Origin: Frischella japonica
Lineage (GTDB): Bacteria; Pseudomonadota; Gammaproteobacteria; Enterobacterales; Orbaceae
DNA: 64,000 nucleotides
Direction: 5' to 3'
Assembly (NCBI RefSeq): GCF_014489845.1
Contig: NZ_JABURY010000021.1
Coordinates: 124,001 to 188,000 of the forward strand
The translations under genes and the position numbers were made by a program. Shown piece by piece: positions 53,109 through 63,412 of the stretch (positions are counted from its first letter, which is position 1; every line of letters begins with the position of its first letter). The notes under the pieces were generated by a model, which ran no database searches, was not told the DNA's origin, and was given only the letters and a program-made list of their open reading frames with translations.

Positions 53109-53327
53109 ATTTTTAACCCATGTCGTTTTATTTTTTTACATACGTATAAAATATCACTACTATTTATTCTTGATACAAATATTACTAACTGTTTGTTCTA
53201 TAAAATAATCTATTAATATCATTAGATAAATTGCCTTGGCTATGTTTATGGATCAATTAAGATGATAGATTATGTATGATATTTTAGCTATTGCCATTAG
53301 CGGTAGTCATCATACTTTTATTTAAAA

Positions 53328-53343
53328 CTGTATTTATTTACAG
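53328..53343 (+). promoter_or_regulatory. LexA (SOS) box of recN
   Basis: CTGTATTTATTTACAG is a perfect CTGT-N8-ACAG palindrome, 52 nt before the recN start. A TATAAT hexamer (53356-53361) follows at a distance that puts the box over the -35 region. recN is a classic strongly SOS-induced gene, so repression by LexA is well supported. Confidence 0.85.
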
Positions 53344-53394
53344 TGTCTTTGTTGCTATAATATTCATCAATCTAACATTATTGATAATAAAAAT

Positions 53395-55056
53395 ATGCTG
53401 ACACAATTAACGGTAAATAATTTTGCTATAGTCGATCATTTGGTTATCGACCTTAATTCAGGAATGACTGCGATTACTGGTGAAACCGGCGCAGGTAAAT
53501 CAATATCAGTCGATGCATTAAACCTCTGTTTAGGCGCAAGATCTGATGTCTCATTCATCCGTCATGGATGTGATCGTCTGGATATTTCTGCTCATTTTAT
53601 TTTAGATGATACACCAAGTGCGCTTAAATGGCTGACCCAAAATCAATTGGATGATAATAACGAATGTATTTTAAGGAGGGTTATCAGTCAAGACGGTCGT
53701 TCTAAAGCTTTTATTAATGGTAGCGCTGTTCCGCTAAGTCAGCTAAAAGATCTGGGGCAAATGTTAATCCAGATTCATGGTCAACATGAGCACCAACAAC
53801 TGTTACGTACTGAGCATCAACAATTAATTTTGGATCAATATCTGGCTGATAATCATTTGTTAGATAAGATGAAAGCGGCTTATCGTCTCTGGAAAGATAC
53901 CAAAGATCAGTATCAAAACTATGAAAAGTCTCGTCATGAACGTGAAGCACATATCCAGTTGTTACAATATCAACTGAAAGAGCTTAATGAATTCGCTCCG
54001 ATCGAAGGGGAATATGAACAAATTGATGAGGAATATAAGCGTTTATCTAACAGTGAACAATTAATCAACACCAATCAACAATTAATTGATTTATTAGATG
54101 AAAATACGGAATTTAATATCCTTAGCCAACTCAATCAGGCTAAAAATATTGCGCATAAGGTAACAGAACTGGATAATCAGCTCAACAATGTTGCTATTAT
54201 TTTAGAAGAAGCCTATATTCAAATAAAAGAAGCCTGTTATGAACTGCATCATTATGCAGATAATTTAGAACTTGATCCGTCAAGGTCGATGTTACTTGAA
54301 CAACGTTTATCAAAACAAATCTCTTTGGCACGTAAACACCATGTTAAACCCGCAGAGTTACCAAACTTACATCAACAACTTCTTGATGAACTTAAACAGA
54401 TAACTTCTCAAGACGAGTATGGAGAACAGTTAAAAAAAGACATTGAAACTTATTATCAACAAGCGTTATCTATTGCGGAAACATTACATAAAAAACGCCT
54501 AAAAGTAGCAACCACATTATCAAAAAAAATTACCAAAAGTATTCGTGAGCTCTCCATGCCACACGGTCATTTTAATATCGATGTTAAGGCAGATGAAAAT
54601 AAGTTAACAGAGTCTGGTTTTAGTCAAGTGATCTTTTTAGTGACTACCAATCCAGGACAGCCCTTACAGCCAATTGCAAAAGTGGCTTCGGGTGGTGAAT
54701 TGTCACGAATTGCATTAGCATTACAAGTGCTTACCGCTCAGAAAATGGAAACCCCAGCACTAATATTTGATGAAATAGATGTTGGTATTAGTGGTCCAAC
54801 CGCTGCTAAAGTTGGCAAATTATTAAGACAATTGGGACAATCAACCCAAGTTATAACCGTTACCCATTTACCTCAAGTAGCCGGTAACGCTCATTATCAT
54901 TATTTTGTCGCTAAGCAGACTGACGGTAAACATACTCAAACGCGGATGACAATATTGGATAGTGAACAGCGGTTAAATGAGTTAGCTCGTTTACTTGGTG
55001 GCGATAAAATTACTGCTAATACCCTAGCAAATGCCAAAGAGCTTTTAATAAGTTAA
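53395..55056 (+). CDS. recN: DNA repair protein RecN
   Basis: SMC-like ATPase used in recombinational repair of double-strand breaks. The 553 residues (E. coli 553) have Walker [17 protein letters not shown] (about 29-44), a long helical coiled-coil middle (about 160-370), the ABC signature [16 protein letters not shown] (about 428-443) and Walker [22 protein letters not shown]. It starts at ATG 53395 with [20 protein letters not shown], as in the family. It has its own SOS promoter. Confidence 0.97.
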   Translation: MLTQLTVNNFAIVDHLVIDLNSGMTAITGETGAGKSISVDALNLCLGARSDVSFIRHGCDRLDISAHFILDDTPSALKWLTQNQLDDNNECILRRVISQDGRSKAFINGSAVPLSQLKDLGQMLIQIHGQHEHQQLLRTEHQQLILDQYLADNHLLDKMKAAYRLWKDTKDQYQNYEKSRHEREAHIQLLQYQLKELNEFAPIEGEYEQIDEEYKRLSNSEQLINTNQQLIDLLDENTEFNILSQLNQAKNIAHKVTELDNQLNNVAIILEEAYIQIKEACYELHHYADNLELDPSRSMLLEQRLSKQISLARKHHVKPAELPNLHQQLLDELKQITSQDEYGEQLKKDIETYYQQALSIAETLHKKRLKVATTLSKKITKSIRELSMPHGHFNIDVKADENKLTESGFSQVIFLVTTNPGQPLQPIAKVASGGELSRIALALQVLTAQKMETPALIFDEIDVGISGPTAAKVGKLLRQLGQSTQVITVTHLPQVAGNAHYHYFVAKQTDGKHTQTRMTILDSEQRLNELARLLGGDKITANTLANAKELLIS

Positions 55057-55177
55057 TATTGTTATTAATCAATTAAGCTTTTGAAGATTAACATTATCTT
55101 ACCAACGTTAGTCATTTAATTATTGATTTTATTTATGATAAGATACACTATCGTTTTATGAGTAAGAGATAACCAAT

Positions 55178-56404
55178 ATGAACTTAACCAATAAACATAT
55201 TTTATTAGGGATTACCGGTGGTATTGCGGCCTATAAATGTCCGGATTTAGTTCGTCAATTGAAAAAAATGGGAGCTGAAGTACAAGTTGTCATGACGGAA
55301 TCAGCCAAACATTTTGTTTCAGCGTTATCCCTTCAGGCTGTGTCGGGTAATCATGTTTCCTACGATTTATTTGATTCCTCTGCGGAATTATCAATGGGGC
55401 ACATTGCGTTAGCTAAATGGGCGGATTTAGTAATTATTGCTCCATGTACTGCCAACATGGTTGCTAAATTAGCTCATGGTATTGCCGATGATTTGTTAAC
55501 GACTTTATGCTTAGCAACCACGGCGCCAATTGCTATTGCTCCAGCGATGAATCAATATATGTATCTTGCTACAATTACGCAACATAATCTTCAACATTTA
55601 AGTCATCGTGGTATTTCTATTTGGGGACCGGATCAAGGTGAACAAGCCTGTGGCGATGTCGGACCAGGTCGTATGCTTGAACCACAACAGCTATGTACTA
55701 AAATCGTTGAAAAGTTTGCTTTGTCAGCGCAATTGACAGATCTAAATATCGTTATTACTGCAGGACCAACGCAAGAAGCTTTAGATCCGGTACGATATAT
55801 TTCTAATCATAGCTCGGGTAAAATGGGCTTTGCGATTGCACAGGCTGCCGCTGAGCTCGGAGCAAAGGTTACTTTAATTAGTGGCCCGGTAAATTTATGC
55901 ACCCCACAAAATGTTAATCGGTATAATGTTAAAACAGCTCTAGAAATGCATCAAAAAACTCTTGAGTCGGTAAAGACTGCAGATATTTTTATTGCCTGTG
56001 CAGCTGTAGCCGATTACCGGGCGGCAAGCATTGCTGATCAGAAAATAAAAAAACAAGAAGGTAGTGAAGAATTAACGATTACCTTAGTGAAAAATCCTGA
56101 TATAGTAGCTGATGTCGCTAATTTACAACACAATCGTCCTTTTGTGGTTGGATTTGCTGCTGAAACCAATAATGTTGAACAATATGCATTGAAAAAACTT
56201 ACTCACAAGCACATGGATATGATTTGTGCCAATGATGTATCTTCACAAGGACAAGGCTTTAACAGTGATAATAATGCGCTTACCTTATATTGGTCAACCG
56301 GTAGATTATCGCTACCATTAACCAATAAAACCAAGTTAGCACAACAGCTTATTAATGAAATAATTAGACATTATGATGAGTATAACAATGAAAAGAAAAA
56401 TTGA
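55178..56404 (+). CDS. coaBC: Bifunctional phosphopantothenoylcysteine synthetase/decarboxylase
   Basis: Makes 4'-phosphopantetheine on the way to coenzyme A. The 408 residues (E. coli 406) have an N-terminal CoaC flavoprotein decarboxylase (about 1-190): [20 protein letters not shown], the active-site histidine in [17 protein letters not shown], and PAMNQYMY. The C-terminal CoaB synthetase (about 191-408) has [30 protein letters not shown] and [10 protein letters not shown]. It overlaps dut by 17 nt, the coaBC-dut-slmA order of E. coli. Confidence 0.97.
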   Translation: MNLTNKHILLGITGGIAAYKCPDLVRQLKKMGAEVQVVMTESAKHFVSALSLQAVSGNHVSYDLFDSSAELSMGHIALAKWADLVIIAPCTANMVAKLAHGIADDLLTTLCLATTAPIAIAPAMNQYMYLATITQHNLQHLSHRGISIWGPDQGEQACGDVGPGRMLEPQQLCTKIVEKFALSAQLTDLNIVITAGPTQEALDPVRYISNHSSGKMGFAIAQAAAELGAKVTLISGPVNLCTPQNVNRYNVKTALEMHQKTLESVKTADIFIACAAVADYRAASIADQKIKKQEGSEELTITLVKNPDIVADVANLQHNRPFVVGFAAETNNVEQYALKKLTHKHMDMICANDVSSQGQGFNSDNNALTLYWSTGRLSLPLTNKTKLAQQLINEIIRHYDEYNNEKKN

Positions 56405-56846
56405 TATTAAAGTTTTAGATAAACGATTTGGTCATGAATTTCCTTTACCGACCTATGCAACAACAGGGTCAGCGGGTATTGATTTGCGTGCTATGTTTGA
56501 TAAAACAACTGAAATCAAACCTGGTGAGACGATTTTAATCCCTACGGGGCTTGCTATGCACATTGCTGATCCGCAACTAGCTGCTTTGGTATTACCACGT
56601 TCTGGATTAGGTTCTAAACATGGTATTGTCTTAGGTAATTTAGTTGGACTTATCGATTCAGATTATCAAGGTCAATTATTTGTACCTCTGTGGAATCGTA
56701 GTCAACACCCTTTTACCATTGAAATTGGTGACAGAATCGCTCAACTAATTATTGTACCAGTGGTACAGGCTGAGTTTAATATTGTAGAAGAATTCACTGA
56801 GTCAGTTCGTGGTGAAGGTGGTTTTGGTCATTCAGGTAAGAAATAA
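56388..56846 (+). CDS. dut: dUTP pyrophosphatase
   Basis: Hydrolyses dUTP to dUMP, keeping uracil out of DNA and feeding thymidylate synthesis. The start chosen is ATG 56388 ([25 protein letters not shown]), as in E. coli; a longer frame starts 15 bases earlier inside coaBC. The 152 residues show the trimeric dUTPase motifs: [46 protein letters not shown] and the C-terminal [12 protein letters not shown] arm. Confidence 0.97.
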   Translation: MKRKIDIKVLDKRFGHEFPLPTYATTGSAGIDLRAMFDKTTEIKPGETILIPTGLAMHIADPQLAALVLPRSGLGSKHGIVLGNLVGLIDSDYQGQLFVPLWNRSQHPFTIEIGDRIAQLIIVPVVQAEFNIVEEFTESVRGEGGFGHSGKK

Positions 56847-56848
56847 TC

Positions 56849-57436
56849 GTGACAACCAAACGCAAAAATCGTAAAGAGGACATTTTACAAGCATTGGCTA
56901 CCATGCTTGAATCAAACGAAGGTTCTCAACGGATTACTACAGCTAAATTAGCGGCAACTGTCGGGGTTTCGGAAGCTGCGCTTTATCGTCATTTTCCAAG
57001 TAAAACCAATATGTTTGAAAGCTTAATTGTCTTTATCGAAGATACATTGCTTTCACGAATTAATTTTATCTTACAAGAAGAAAGAGAGACTGAAACCCGA
57101 TTGAAATTAATTGTGGCGTTAATTTTAGGATTTTCGGAAAAAAATCCGGGTTTAACTCGAATAATGACTAGTCATGCTTTAATGTTTGAGCAAGAAAAAT
57201 TGCAAGATCGCGTCAGTCAATTATTTGATCGTATTGAAACGCAATTTAAACAAATCCTTCGTGAACGTAAGATTCGTGAAGGAAGTGGCTTTATTATCGA
57301 TGAACGAATATTATCAGCTCAAATACTGGCGTTTTGTGAAGGAATGATGGCGCGCTATGTGCGCTCTGGCTTCAAATTCCTACCAACAACTGATTTTGAA
57401 ATCCGCTGGTCATTACTTAGTAAACAATTAATATGA
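56849..57436 (+). CDS. slmA: Nucleoid occlusion factor SlmA
   Basis: TetR-family DNA-binding protein that blocks FtsZ ring assembly over the nucleoid. It starts with GTG 56849, two bases after the dut stop, so it is translationally coupled. The 195 residues (E. coli 198) include the helix-turn-helix region [32 protein letters not shown] (about 28-59) and the FtsZ-interacting C-terminal half with [22 protein letters not shown]. It is the last gene of coaBC-dut-slmA. Confidence 0.95.
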   Translation: MTTKRKNRKEDILQALATMLESNEGSQRITTAKLAATVGVSEAALYRHFPSKTNMFESLIVFIEDTLLSRINFILQEERETETRLKLIVALILGFSEKNPGLTRIMTSHALMFEQEKLQDRVSQLFDRIETQFKQILRERKIREGSGFIIDERILSAQILAFCEGMMARYVRSGFKFLPTTDFEIRWSLLSKQLI

Positions 57437-57691
57437 CTGAAATCAGCAGGTGTTTGTTCTAAACATCTGCATTTATAACTTCATTAAAAAATACTGCATT
57501 TTAATCGAAATTAACTATTTGATTTATTTATAAAATAGATTATATTCATTATTCAATTAACGACAAGAAGAACAAAAATTTGTTAATGCTTAGGTAACAA
57601 AAGACGATATTAAGTCATTTTTGTTGCTACACCATATCTGATTAAATTGAGATTTAAACAGGTAACCTGAAAATCAATAAGAAGGTTAAGC

Positions 57692-58510
57692 ATGGAAATT
57701 ATTAACAGAAGCGTACAATTTTTTGAAAAATATGATAGTGCCATTTTGGGTTATGTAATCCATTTTGGGTTAGCAATTGTGATTTTTATCGTCGGACGAT
57801 TTATTGCTATGTTTATTAGCAGTCAATTACGCAGAATTCTTAATGCCAAAAATGTCGAACCGACTATAATCAAATTTACCAGCTCTACCTCCCGTTATAT
57901 CATTATGGGATTGACCTTGGTTGCAGTATTAGGTCAACTTGGTGTACAAACGAGCTCTATCGTAGCGATTATCGGTGCCGCTGGTTTAGCTATTGGTTTA
58001 GCCTTACAAGGATCTTTATCCAATTTCGCCGCAGGGGTATTATTGATTTTATTTCGTCCGTTTAAAGTGGGTGAATTAGTCATTGTCAGTAATATTCGTG
58101 GTACAGTTGATGCGATTCAAATTTTTTCGACTACGATTTTAACCCCAACAGGCGAAGCGGTAACAATTCCTAACAGCCATGTATTAGCGACTAGTATCAT
58201 TAACTTTACCCGTCAGCCTAATCGACGTATTGATTTAACTATTGGTATTGATTATAAGGCAGATATCAAAGAAGTTTATCAGATACTCCAATCAGCGGTT
58301 GAACGAACTCCGAATGTGATGAAAGATTTAGGTATTATTATCCGTCTTGATGAACTAGCGACTTCAAGTATTAATTTTTTAGTCATGGTTTGGACAGATA
58401 ATGATAATTATGGGCCGGTAAGAACCTTAGTTTTAGAAAATATAAAGAATGATTTGGATCATAATAATATTAATATTCCGTTCCCAACGATGGATATTAA
58501 TATTAGATAA
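57692..58510 (+). CDS. mscS: Small-conductance mechanosensitive channel MscS
   Basis: Inner-membrane heptameric channel that opens under osmotic down-shock. The 272 residues (E. coli 286) have three membrane helices. TM3 is the glycine/alanine-rich pore helix IGAAGLAIGLALQGSLSNFAAGVLLI (about 94-119), followed by the beta-domain FRPFKVGELVIV and the cytoplasmic cage domain. A clear AAGAAGG lies before the ATG. It is a single gene, convergent with cysE. Confidence 0.94.
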   Translation: MEIINRSVQFFEKYDSAILGYVIHFGLAIVIFIVGRFIAMFISSQLRRILNAKNVEPTIIKFTSSTSRYIIMGLTLVAVLGQLGVQTSSIVAIIGAAGLAIGLALQGSLSNFAAGVLLILFRPFKVGELVIVSNIRGTVDAIQIFSTTILTPTGEAVTIPNSHVLATSIINFTRQPNRRIDLTIGIDYKADIKEVYQILQSAVERTPNVMKDLGIIIRLDELATSSINFLVMVWTDNDNYGPVRTLVLENIKNDLDHNNINIPFPTMDINIR

Positions 58511-58516
58511 GATTTA

Positions 58517-58562
58517 TTGGATACTGATATACAGTAGGAATTGTATCCAACCTATTTTATAA
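58517..58562 (+). terminator. Terminator between mscS and cysE
   Basis: 8-bp stem ttggatac (58517-58524) / gtatccaa (58543-58550) with a small inner palindrome in its loop. It is followed by a T/A-rich tail (cctattttat) past the mscS stop. Confidence 0.5.
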
Positions 58563-58575
58563 AAAATTTTATCAA

Positions 58576-59370
58576 TCAGAGAACTTGATCCATATTCAGT
58601 GCCGGTTTATCGCAATCTGGGCAGCCAACGATTTTAGCTGGTACCCCTGCAACGGTTGTATGAGGCGGAACGGGATCTAACACAACCGAACCTGCGCCAA
58701 TTTTTGCGCCACAACCAATTTCAATATTGCCTAGGATAGTCGCATGGGCACCTATCATAACGCCTTCCCTAATTTTAGGATGTCGGTCACCGTTTTGTTT
58801 TCCCGTTCCACCGAGTGTCACGGATTGTAAAATTGAAACATCATTTTCGATAACTGCTGTTTCCCCAATCACAATACCTGTTGCATGATCAAACATCACA
58901 CCACAACCAATTTTAGCTGCGGGATGAATATCAACCCCAAATACAATAGCGATCTGACTTTGCAAAAATATTGCTAATGCTTCTCGCTCTTGTTTCCATA
59001 ACCAATGACCGATCCGATACGCTTGGAGTGCTAAAAATCCCTTATAATATAGTAAAGGTGTTGAATATTTATTGGTGGCCGGATCTCGGACATAAACCGC
59101 GATAATATCGGTTATCGTTGATTTTATAATATGTGGATCGGCTTGATAAGCTTGACGAATCACTTCTCGTATATCTATTGCAGGCATTACTTCAGTAGCA
59201 AGTTTATTTGCCAAAATATAGCTGATTGCACTGGCAATATCGTCATGATTAAGCAAGGTAGCATGAAAATAACTTGCCAACATTGGTTCACATTTCACTA
59301 ATTCAGTTGCCTCTAGACGAATTGTTGTCCACAATTGTTCAGGCTTAACTATTTTTTTTGCTACACTCAC
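58576..59370 (-). CDS. cysE: Serine O-acetyltransferase
   Basis: First committed enzyme of cysteine synthesis, acetylating serine. The 264 residues (E. coli 273) start at GTG 59370, supported by AGGAG six bases upstream. An N-terminal helical domain precedes left-handed hexapeptide repeats (about 140-240). Features are DIHPAAKIGCGVMFDHATGIVIGETAVI with the catalytic histidine, GGTGKQNGDRHPKI, GAHATILGNIEIGCGAKIGAGSVV and the final AGVPAKIVG. It is the last gene of yibN-secB-gpsA-cysE, as in E. coli. Confidence 0.95.
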   Translation of the reverse strand: MSVAKKIVKPEQLWTTIRLEATELVKCEPMLASYFHATLLNHDDIASAISYILANKLATEVMPAIDIREVIRQAYQADPHIIKSTITDIIAVYVRDPATNKYSTPLLYYKGFLALQAYRIGHWLWKQEREALAIFLQSQIAIVFGVDIHPAAKIGCGVMFDHATGIVIGETAVIENDVSILQSVTLGGTGKQNGDRHPKIREGVMIGAHATILGNIEIGCGAKIGAGSVVLDPVPPHTTVAGVPAKIVGCPDCDKPALNMDQVL

Positions 59371-59402
59371 ATAATGCTCCTATCAATAAATAATATGCTC
59401 AT

Positions 59403-60446
59403 TTATTTAGTGTTGGAACTGGCTAACTCTTCTTTTTGAGTACGACCTAACAGCGTTTTTGCTGCTTCTAATGGATTTTTATTACGGTACAGAATTTGAT
59501 AAATTTGTTCCGTAATTGGCATATCTACATGATATTTTTGCGCTAGTGTCCATACTTCTTTGGTATTTTGACAACCTTCGACAACTTGAGCAATAATGGC
59601 TTTTGCTTCTTCAACCGATTTATTTTGCCCTAATAACATACCAAAGCGACGATTACGAGATTGGTTATCTGTACAGGTTAAGACCAAATCACCTAATCCA
59701 GCCATGCCCATGAAGGTAATTGGATCAGCACCCAATGCAGCCCCTAAACGCATCATTTCTGCTAAACCTCGGGTAATCAATGCAACACGTGCATTGGCAC
59801 CAAAACCCAGCCCATCAGACAAACCAGCACCAATGGCAATTACATTTTTAATTGCACCACCAAGCTGTACACCAATAAAATCTTTACTGCTATATACACG
59901 GAAACTTTTACTACAATGAAAAAGCGTTTGTAATTCATTCAAAAAAGCCTCATCAGTAGATGCAACGGTGACTGCTGTAGGTAAACCTAATGCGACCTCT
60001 TTGGCAAAGGTCGGACCAGAAATTACAGCCAAGGGGATCGCATCCCCTAAAATCTCTTTTGCGACATCTTGTAATAACCGACCAGAATTCACCTCAAGTC
60101 CTTTGGTAGCCCATACAATTTTTGAATCTTGCCGCAGAAAAGGCTTTATTTTACTTAGTACTTCACCGAAAGCATGACTCGGTACGACAATTAATAAAAT
60201 TGGTGAAGACGATACAACGCTTTGAAGATCATATTCAATAGCTAAATTAGCAGGGAAAAAAATATCTGGTAGGAACTTTTTGTTTTGTCGATCTTGTTCA
60301 AGAGCTTGCATTTCAGCCTGATCATGTCCCCATAATAGGGTTTCATAACCATTGCGTGCTAATAAAATCGCTAAGGCTGTGCCATAAGAACCTGCACCAA
60401 TAACACTGATACTTGATGAAGTTGTTGAACTTAAATGACGAGTCAT
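59403..60446 (-). CDS. gpsA: Glycerol-3-phosphate dehydrogenase [NAD(P)+]
   Basis: Makes sn-glycerol 3-phosphate for phospholipids from dihydroxyacetone phosphate. The 347 residues (E. coli 339) have the Rossmann dinucleotide loop [22 protein letters not shown] (about 14-35). They continue with [63 protein letters not shown] with the catalytic lysine, and [20 protein letters not shown]. The gene lies 34 nt after secB in the same operon. Confidence 0.97.
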   Translation of the reverse strand: MTRHLSSTTSSSISVIGAGSYGTALAILLARNGYETLLWGHDQAEMQALEQDRQNKKFLPDIFFPANLAIEYDLQSVVSSSPILLIVVPSHAFGEVLSKIKPFLRQDSKIVWATKGLEVNSGRLLQDVAKEILGDAIPLAVISGPTFAKEVALGLPTAVTVASTDEAFLNELQTLFHCSKSFRVYSSKDFIGVQLGGAIKNVIAIGAGLSDGLGFGANARVALITRGLAEMMRLGAALGADPITFMGMAGLGDLVLTCTDNQSRNRRFGMLLGQNKSVEEAKAIIAQVVEGCQNTKEVWTLAQKYHVDMPITEQIYQILYRNKNPLEAAKTLLGRTQKEELASSNTK

Positions 60447-60480
60447 ATTTACCTACTTTGATAATTTATCTGTGCAATAT

Positions 60481-60969
60481 TTATTGTAGATTTTCTGGTG
60501 AATCAGTAACCGGTGTTTGTTCGGTTTGTTGCTGTTGTAAATAATTGGCATATAACGCATCAAAATTGACTGGATCTAAATTGATTGGTAGGAATGACCC
60601 CTTATTCACTAAACTTGAAATCATCTCTCTGGCATAAGGAAATAGAATATTTGGACAAAATGCCGCTAAACAATGCTGTAATTGCGACCCATTTAATCCT
60701 AAAATTGAAAAAATACCCGCTTGAGTGACTTCACAAATATAAGCAACTTGATCGCCTGATTTGGTGGTAACGGTCAAACGTAAAGAGACTTCATAAACAT
60801 TGTCAACAATTACTTGTGAAGATGTGTTTAGTTCAATATTAACTTCTGGTTGCCATTCTTTAGTAAAAATCTGTGGTACATTTGGTGTTTCGAAGGATAT
60901 ATCTTTGATATAGATACGTTGAATGGAAAAACCATTTTCTTGCTGTTGGTTACTATTTTGCTCTGACAT
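60481..60969 (-). CDS. secB: Protein-export chaperone SecB
   Basis: Cytoplasmic tetrameric chaperone that keeps precursors unfolded and delivers them to SecA. The 162 residues (E. coli 155) include [31 protein letters not shown] near the start, [29 protein letters not shown], and [37 protein letters not shown] glutamine-rich N-terminus and C-terminal tail add a few residues. In E. coli grxC lies between yibN and secB; it is missing here. Confidence 0.96.
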   Translation of the reverse strand: MSEQNSNQQQENGFSIQRIYIKDISFETPNVPQIFTKEWQPEVNIELNTSSQVIVDNVYEVSLRLTVTTKSGDQVAYICEVTQAGIFSILGLNGSQLQHCLAAFCPNILFPYAREMISSLVNKGSFLPINLDPVNFDALYANYLQQQQTEQTPVTDSPENLQ

Positions 60970-61001
60970 AATAAATCCCTTATTTCCTGTGGTTATTTTA
61001 T

Positions 61002-61439
61002 TTATTTGACCAATGGTAAATTTTCACCATTCCAACCTGCGATACCGTCTTTTAACGTAAAGATTTGACTAAATCCTTGTTTTGACAAGATATCTCCTGA
61101 TTCTGTTGTATTAATGCCATTATCATCAACTAATATTATTGGTGATGCTTTAAATTTTTCAATTTCTTTTATGCTGCCATTTTTAATGTCAATGGGTAAA
61201 ATATTAATTGAATCAGTGATATGACCTTTACGAAAATTATCTGCAGAACGCAAATCGACCACGACGGCATTTTGATTGTTCATCATCTGTACAGCAAGCA
61301 AATTACTAATGCTTTTTACTTTAGATAATTTCATTTTGATACTGATATTGATGAGCATGATAAATAGTACCAGCCATCCTAACGTTAAAATTGGATGTAA
61401 TTTAAAAAATGGGAAAATCTCATTTACGATATAGTCCAT
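61002..61439 (-). CDS. yibN: Rhodanese-like membrane protein YibN
   Basis: N-terminally membrane-anchored rhodanese-fold protein of 145 residues (helix about 15-34, then the domain from about 45). Family features are [24 protein letters not shown] and [24 protein letters not shown]. The whole protein contains no cysteine. The active-site loop position reads [10 protein letters not shown] where sulfurtransferases carry the catalytic Cys, so it cannot act as a classical rhodanese. It is the first gene of the secB-gpsA-cysE operon, and context suggests a link to protein export or the membrane. Confidence 0.88.
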   Translation of the reverse strand: MDYIVNEIFPFFKLHPILTLGWLVLFIMLINISIKMKLSKVKSISNLLAVQMMNNQNAVVVDLRSADNFRKGHITDSINILPIDIKNGSIKEIEKFKASPIILVDDNGINTTESGDILSKQGFSQIFTLKDGIAGWNGENLPLVK

Positions 61440-61668
61440 ATTAATACGGTTACCTACTATTTTATGAATTAGTTAAATTTAAGTTCAAATTATAGCGATA
61501 TTATTGCTTGAAATATAGTATTGAATCGAAAAGTATATGATTTTACCTGTGCCATAAATAACGCATTAGCCCAATAGTAATATCATTTTTAAAAATTTAG
61601 CCAAAATCTGTTTATTTTTGGAATCAATTTCATTAATAATTCATTTATTTTTCTATGAATAACAAATT

Positions 61669-61685
61669 TGCATTATATTGGTGCA
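61669..61685 (+). promoter_or_regulatory. NtrC-binding site 1 of glnA
   Basis: TGCATTATATTGGTGCA matches the NtrC consensus TGCACYAWWWTGGTGCA in both half-sites, with only small deviations in the left arm. It is about 140 bp upstream of the sigma-54 promoter element. Confidence 0.8.
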
Positions 61686-61698
61686 ATTTTCTTAATTC

Positions 61699-61715
61699 AG
61701 TGCAAAAATAGTGCA
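61699..61715 (+). promoter_or_regulatory. NtrC-binding site 2 of glnA
   Basis: AGTGCAAAAATAGTGCA keeps a good right half-site (TAGTGCA) and a poorer left half. It is centred 30 bp from site 1, about three helical turns, as expected for cooperative NtrC enhancer sites. Confidence 0.6.
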
Positions 61716-61817
61716 TGCTCATGTGCGTTTTGATGATATAAACTTTTCCATTACACAACAAAAAGCATAATATATAGAAAATTAAATGAGTTATATTAAT
61801 TTTAGCCGGCAATAAAA

Positions 61818-61834
61818 TTGGCATATTTATTGCT
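61818..61834 (+). promoter_or_regulatory. Sigma-54 promoter of glnA
   Basis: TTGGCATATTTATTGCT agrees fully with YTGGCAYRNNNNTTGCW (GG at 61820-61821, GC at 61832-61833, N10 between). It predicts transcription from about 61845, leaving a 64-nt leader before the glnA ATG. Confidence 0.9.
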
Positions 61835-61908
61835 TAATGAATAACAATATTAATTACAAGGGATTAGTTAATAATCCTTATAATTCATTCCCATCATGGA
61901 GAAACGAC

Positions 61909-63318
61909 ATGTCGATAGAAAAAGTTTTAACAATGATAAAAGAAAATGATGTCAAATTCATTGATTTACGTTTTACAGACACTAAAGGAAAAGAGCAGCA
62001 TATCACTATTCCAGTTAGTCAAATCGATGCTGATTTTTTTGAAGACGGTAAAATGTTTGATGGTTCTTCCATTGCTGGATGGAAAGGGATTAATGAATCA
62101 GACATGGTATTAATGCCAGATGCCTCAACTGCAGTTATTGATCCATTTTATGAAGATATCACCATTAATGTCCGCTGTGATATTTTAGAACCGGCGACAT
62201 TACAAGGATACGATCGCGATCCTCGTTCAATCGCAAAACGAGCAGAAGAGTTTTTAAAATCATCAGGTATTGCAGATACCGTAATTGTTGGACCTGAACC
62301 AGAGTTTTTCTTATTTGATGATGTTCGTTTTGGTACCCCAATGTCAGGTAGCTTTGTTCATATTGATGATATCGAAGCTGCATGGAATAGTGGTAAAAAA
62401 TACGAAGAAGGTAATAAAGGTCATCGTCCCGGTGTTAAGGGTGGTTATTTTCCCGTTCCGCCGGTTGATTCATCACAAGATATACGTTCACAAATGTGTA
62501 TCATTATGGAGCAATTAGGATTAGTTGTTGAAGCACATCACCATGAAGTGGCAACCGCCGGTCAAAATGAAATCGCTTGCCGTTTTAATACCTTAACTAA
62601 GAAAGCCGATGAAGTGCAAATCTATAAATATGTGGTGCAAAATGTCGCTCATGCTTATGGTAAAACAGCTACCTTTATGCCAAAACCAATGTTTGGTGAC
62701 AATGGTTCAGGTATGCATTGTCACCAATCTTTAGCCAAAGATGGGGTAAACTTATTTGCTGGTGATAAATATGCTGGATTGTCTGAAATGGCGCTTTATT
62801 ATATCGGCGGTATCATTAAACATGCTAAAGCGATAAATGCATTTGCTAATGCCACAACCAACTCCTATAAGCGTTTAGTACCAGGATATGAAGCACCAGT
62901 TATGTTAGCTTACTCGGCACGTAACCGTTCTGCATCAATTCGTATTCCTGTTGTTAGTAGCCCTAAAGCGCGTCGTATCGAAGTGCGTTTCCCTGATCCA
63001 ACCAGTAACCCATACTTATCTTTTGCTGCACAATTAATGGCAGGTCTAGATGGAATTATTAATAAAATTCATCCAGGGGATGCAATGGATAAAAACTTAT
63101 ATGATCTCCCTCCTGAAGAATCGAAGTTGATTCCGCAAGTTGCTGGATCGCTTGAAGAAGCGCTTAATGCATTAGATGCTGATCGCGAATTTTTAACACG
63201 AGGTAATGTATTTAGTAATGATATGATCGATGCATATATAAAACTAAAAACAGAAGAAGTTGATCGTGTTCGTATGACTCCGCATCCAGTTGAATTTGAA
63301 CTTTACTATAGTCTTTAA
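61909..63318 (+). CDS. glnA: Glutamine synthetase, type I
   Basis: Assimilates ammonia into glutamine; dodecameric and cytoplasmic. I start at ATG 61909 ([24 protein letters not shown]), preceded by GGAG and aligned with E. coli GlnA, giving 469 residues. The longer frame from 61837 would start inside the promoter. Motifs are [22 protein letters not shown], the glutamate/ATP region [17 protein letters not shown], and the adenylylation tyrosine in [12 protein letters not shown] (about residue 397). Regulation by GlnE adenylylation and NtrC/sigma-54 is expected. glnL follows after a terminator-like hairpin. Confidence 0.98.
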   Translation: MSIEKVLTMIKENDVKFIDLRFTDTKGKEQHITIPVSQIDADFFEDGKMFDGSSIAGWKGINESDMVLMPDASTAVIDPFYEDITINVRCDILEPATLQGYDRDPRSIAKRAEEFLKSSGIADTVIVGPEPEFFLFDDVRFGTPMSGSFVHIDDIEAAWNSGKKYEEGNKGHRPGVKGGYFPVPPVDSSQDIRSQMCIIMEQLGLVVEAHHHEVATAGQNEIACRFNTLTKKADEVQIYKYVVQNVAHAYGKTATFMPKPMFGDNGSGMHCHQSLAKDGVNLFAGDKYAGLSEMALYYIGGIIKHAKAINAFANATTNSYKRLVPGYEAPVMLAYSARNRSASIRIPVVSSPKARRIEVRFPDPTSNPYLSFAAQLMAGLDGIINKIHPGDAMDKNLYDLPPEESKLIPQVAGSLEEALNALDADREFLTRGNVFSNDMIDAYIKLKTEEVDRVRMTPHPVEFELYYSL

Positions 63319-63339
63319 TTCTGACTTGATGTGATTCTT

Positions 63340-63386
63340 TATCCGATTGTGTGTTATCACTGCGCACAATTCGGATATTAATTTTT
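63340..63386 (+). terminator. Partial terminator between glnA and glnL
   Basis: Stem tatccga (63340-63346) / tcggata (63371-63377), continuing with ttgtg/cacaa across one bulged base, then TTAATTTTT. A terminator here would lower expression of the regulator gene relative to glnA, as in enterobacteria. Confidence 0.55.
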
Positions 63387-63412
63387 GTTATCGTTATTTA
63401 GGGAGGCAAATT

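Larger units (their letters stand above)
53057..53394. other. Region between accC and recN
   Basis: Contains the accC terminator (53084-53108) and the LexA-controlled recN promoter (53328-53361). The stretch between them is AT-rich with no gene recognised. Confidence 0.6.
61440..61908 (+). other. glnA promoter region
   Basis: About 470 bases between the divergent yibN and glnA starts. They hold two NtrC-type sites and a sigma-54 promoter for glnA. The yibN promoter could not be assigned. An in-frame ATG at 61837 overlaps the expected transcription start and is not used as the glnA start. Confidence 0.7.

Noticed and set aside
61837-61908. Longer glnA start adding 24 residues
   Set aside because: The upstream ATG lies at or before the transcription start predicted from the sigma-54 element. 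The ATG at 61909 has a Shine-Dalgarno and matches the family N-terminus.
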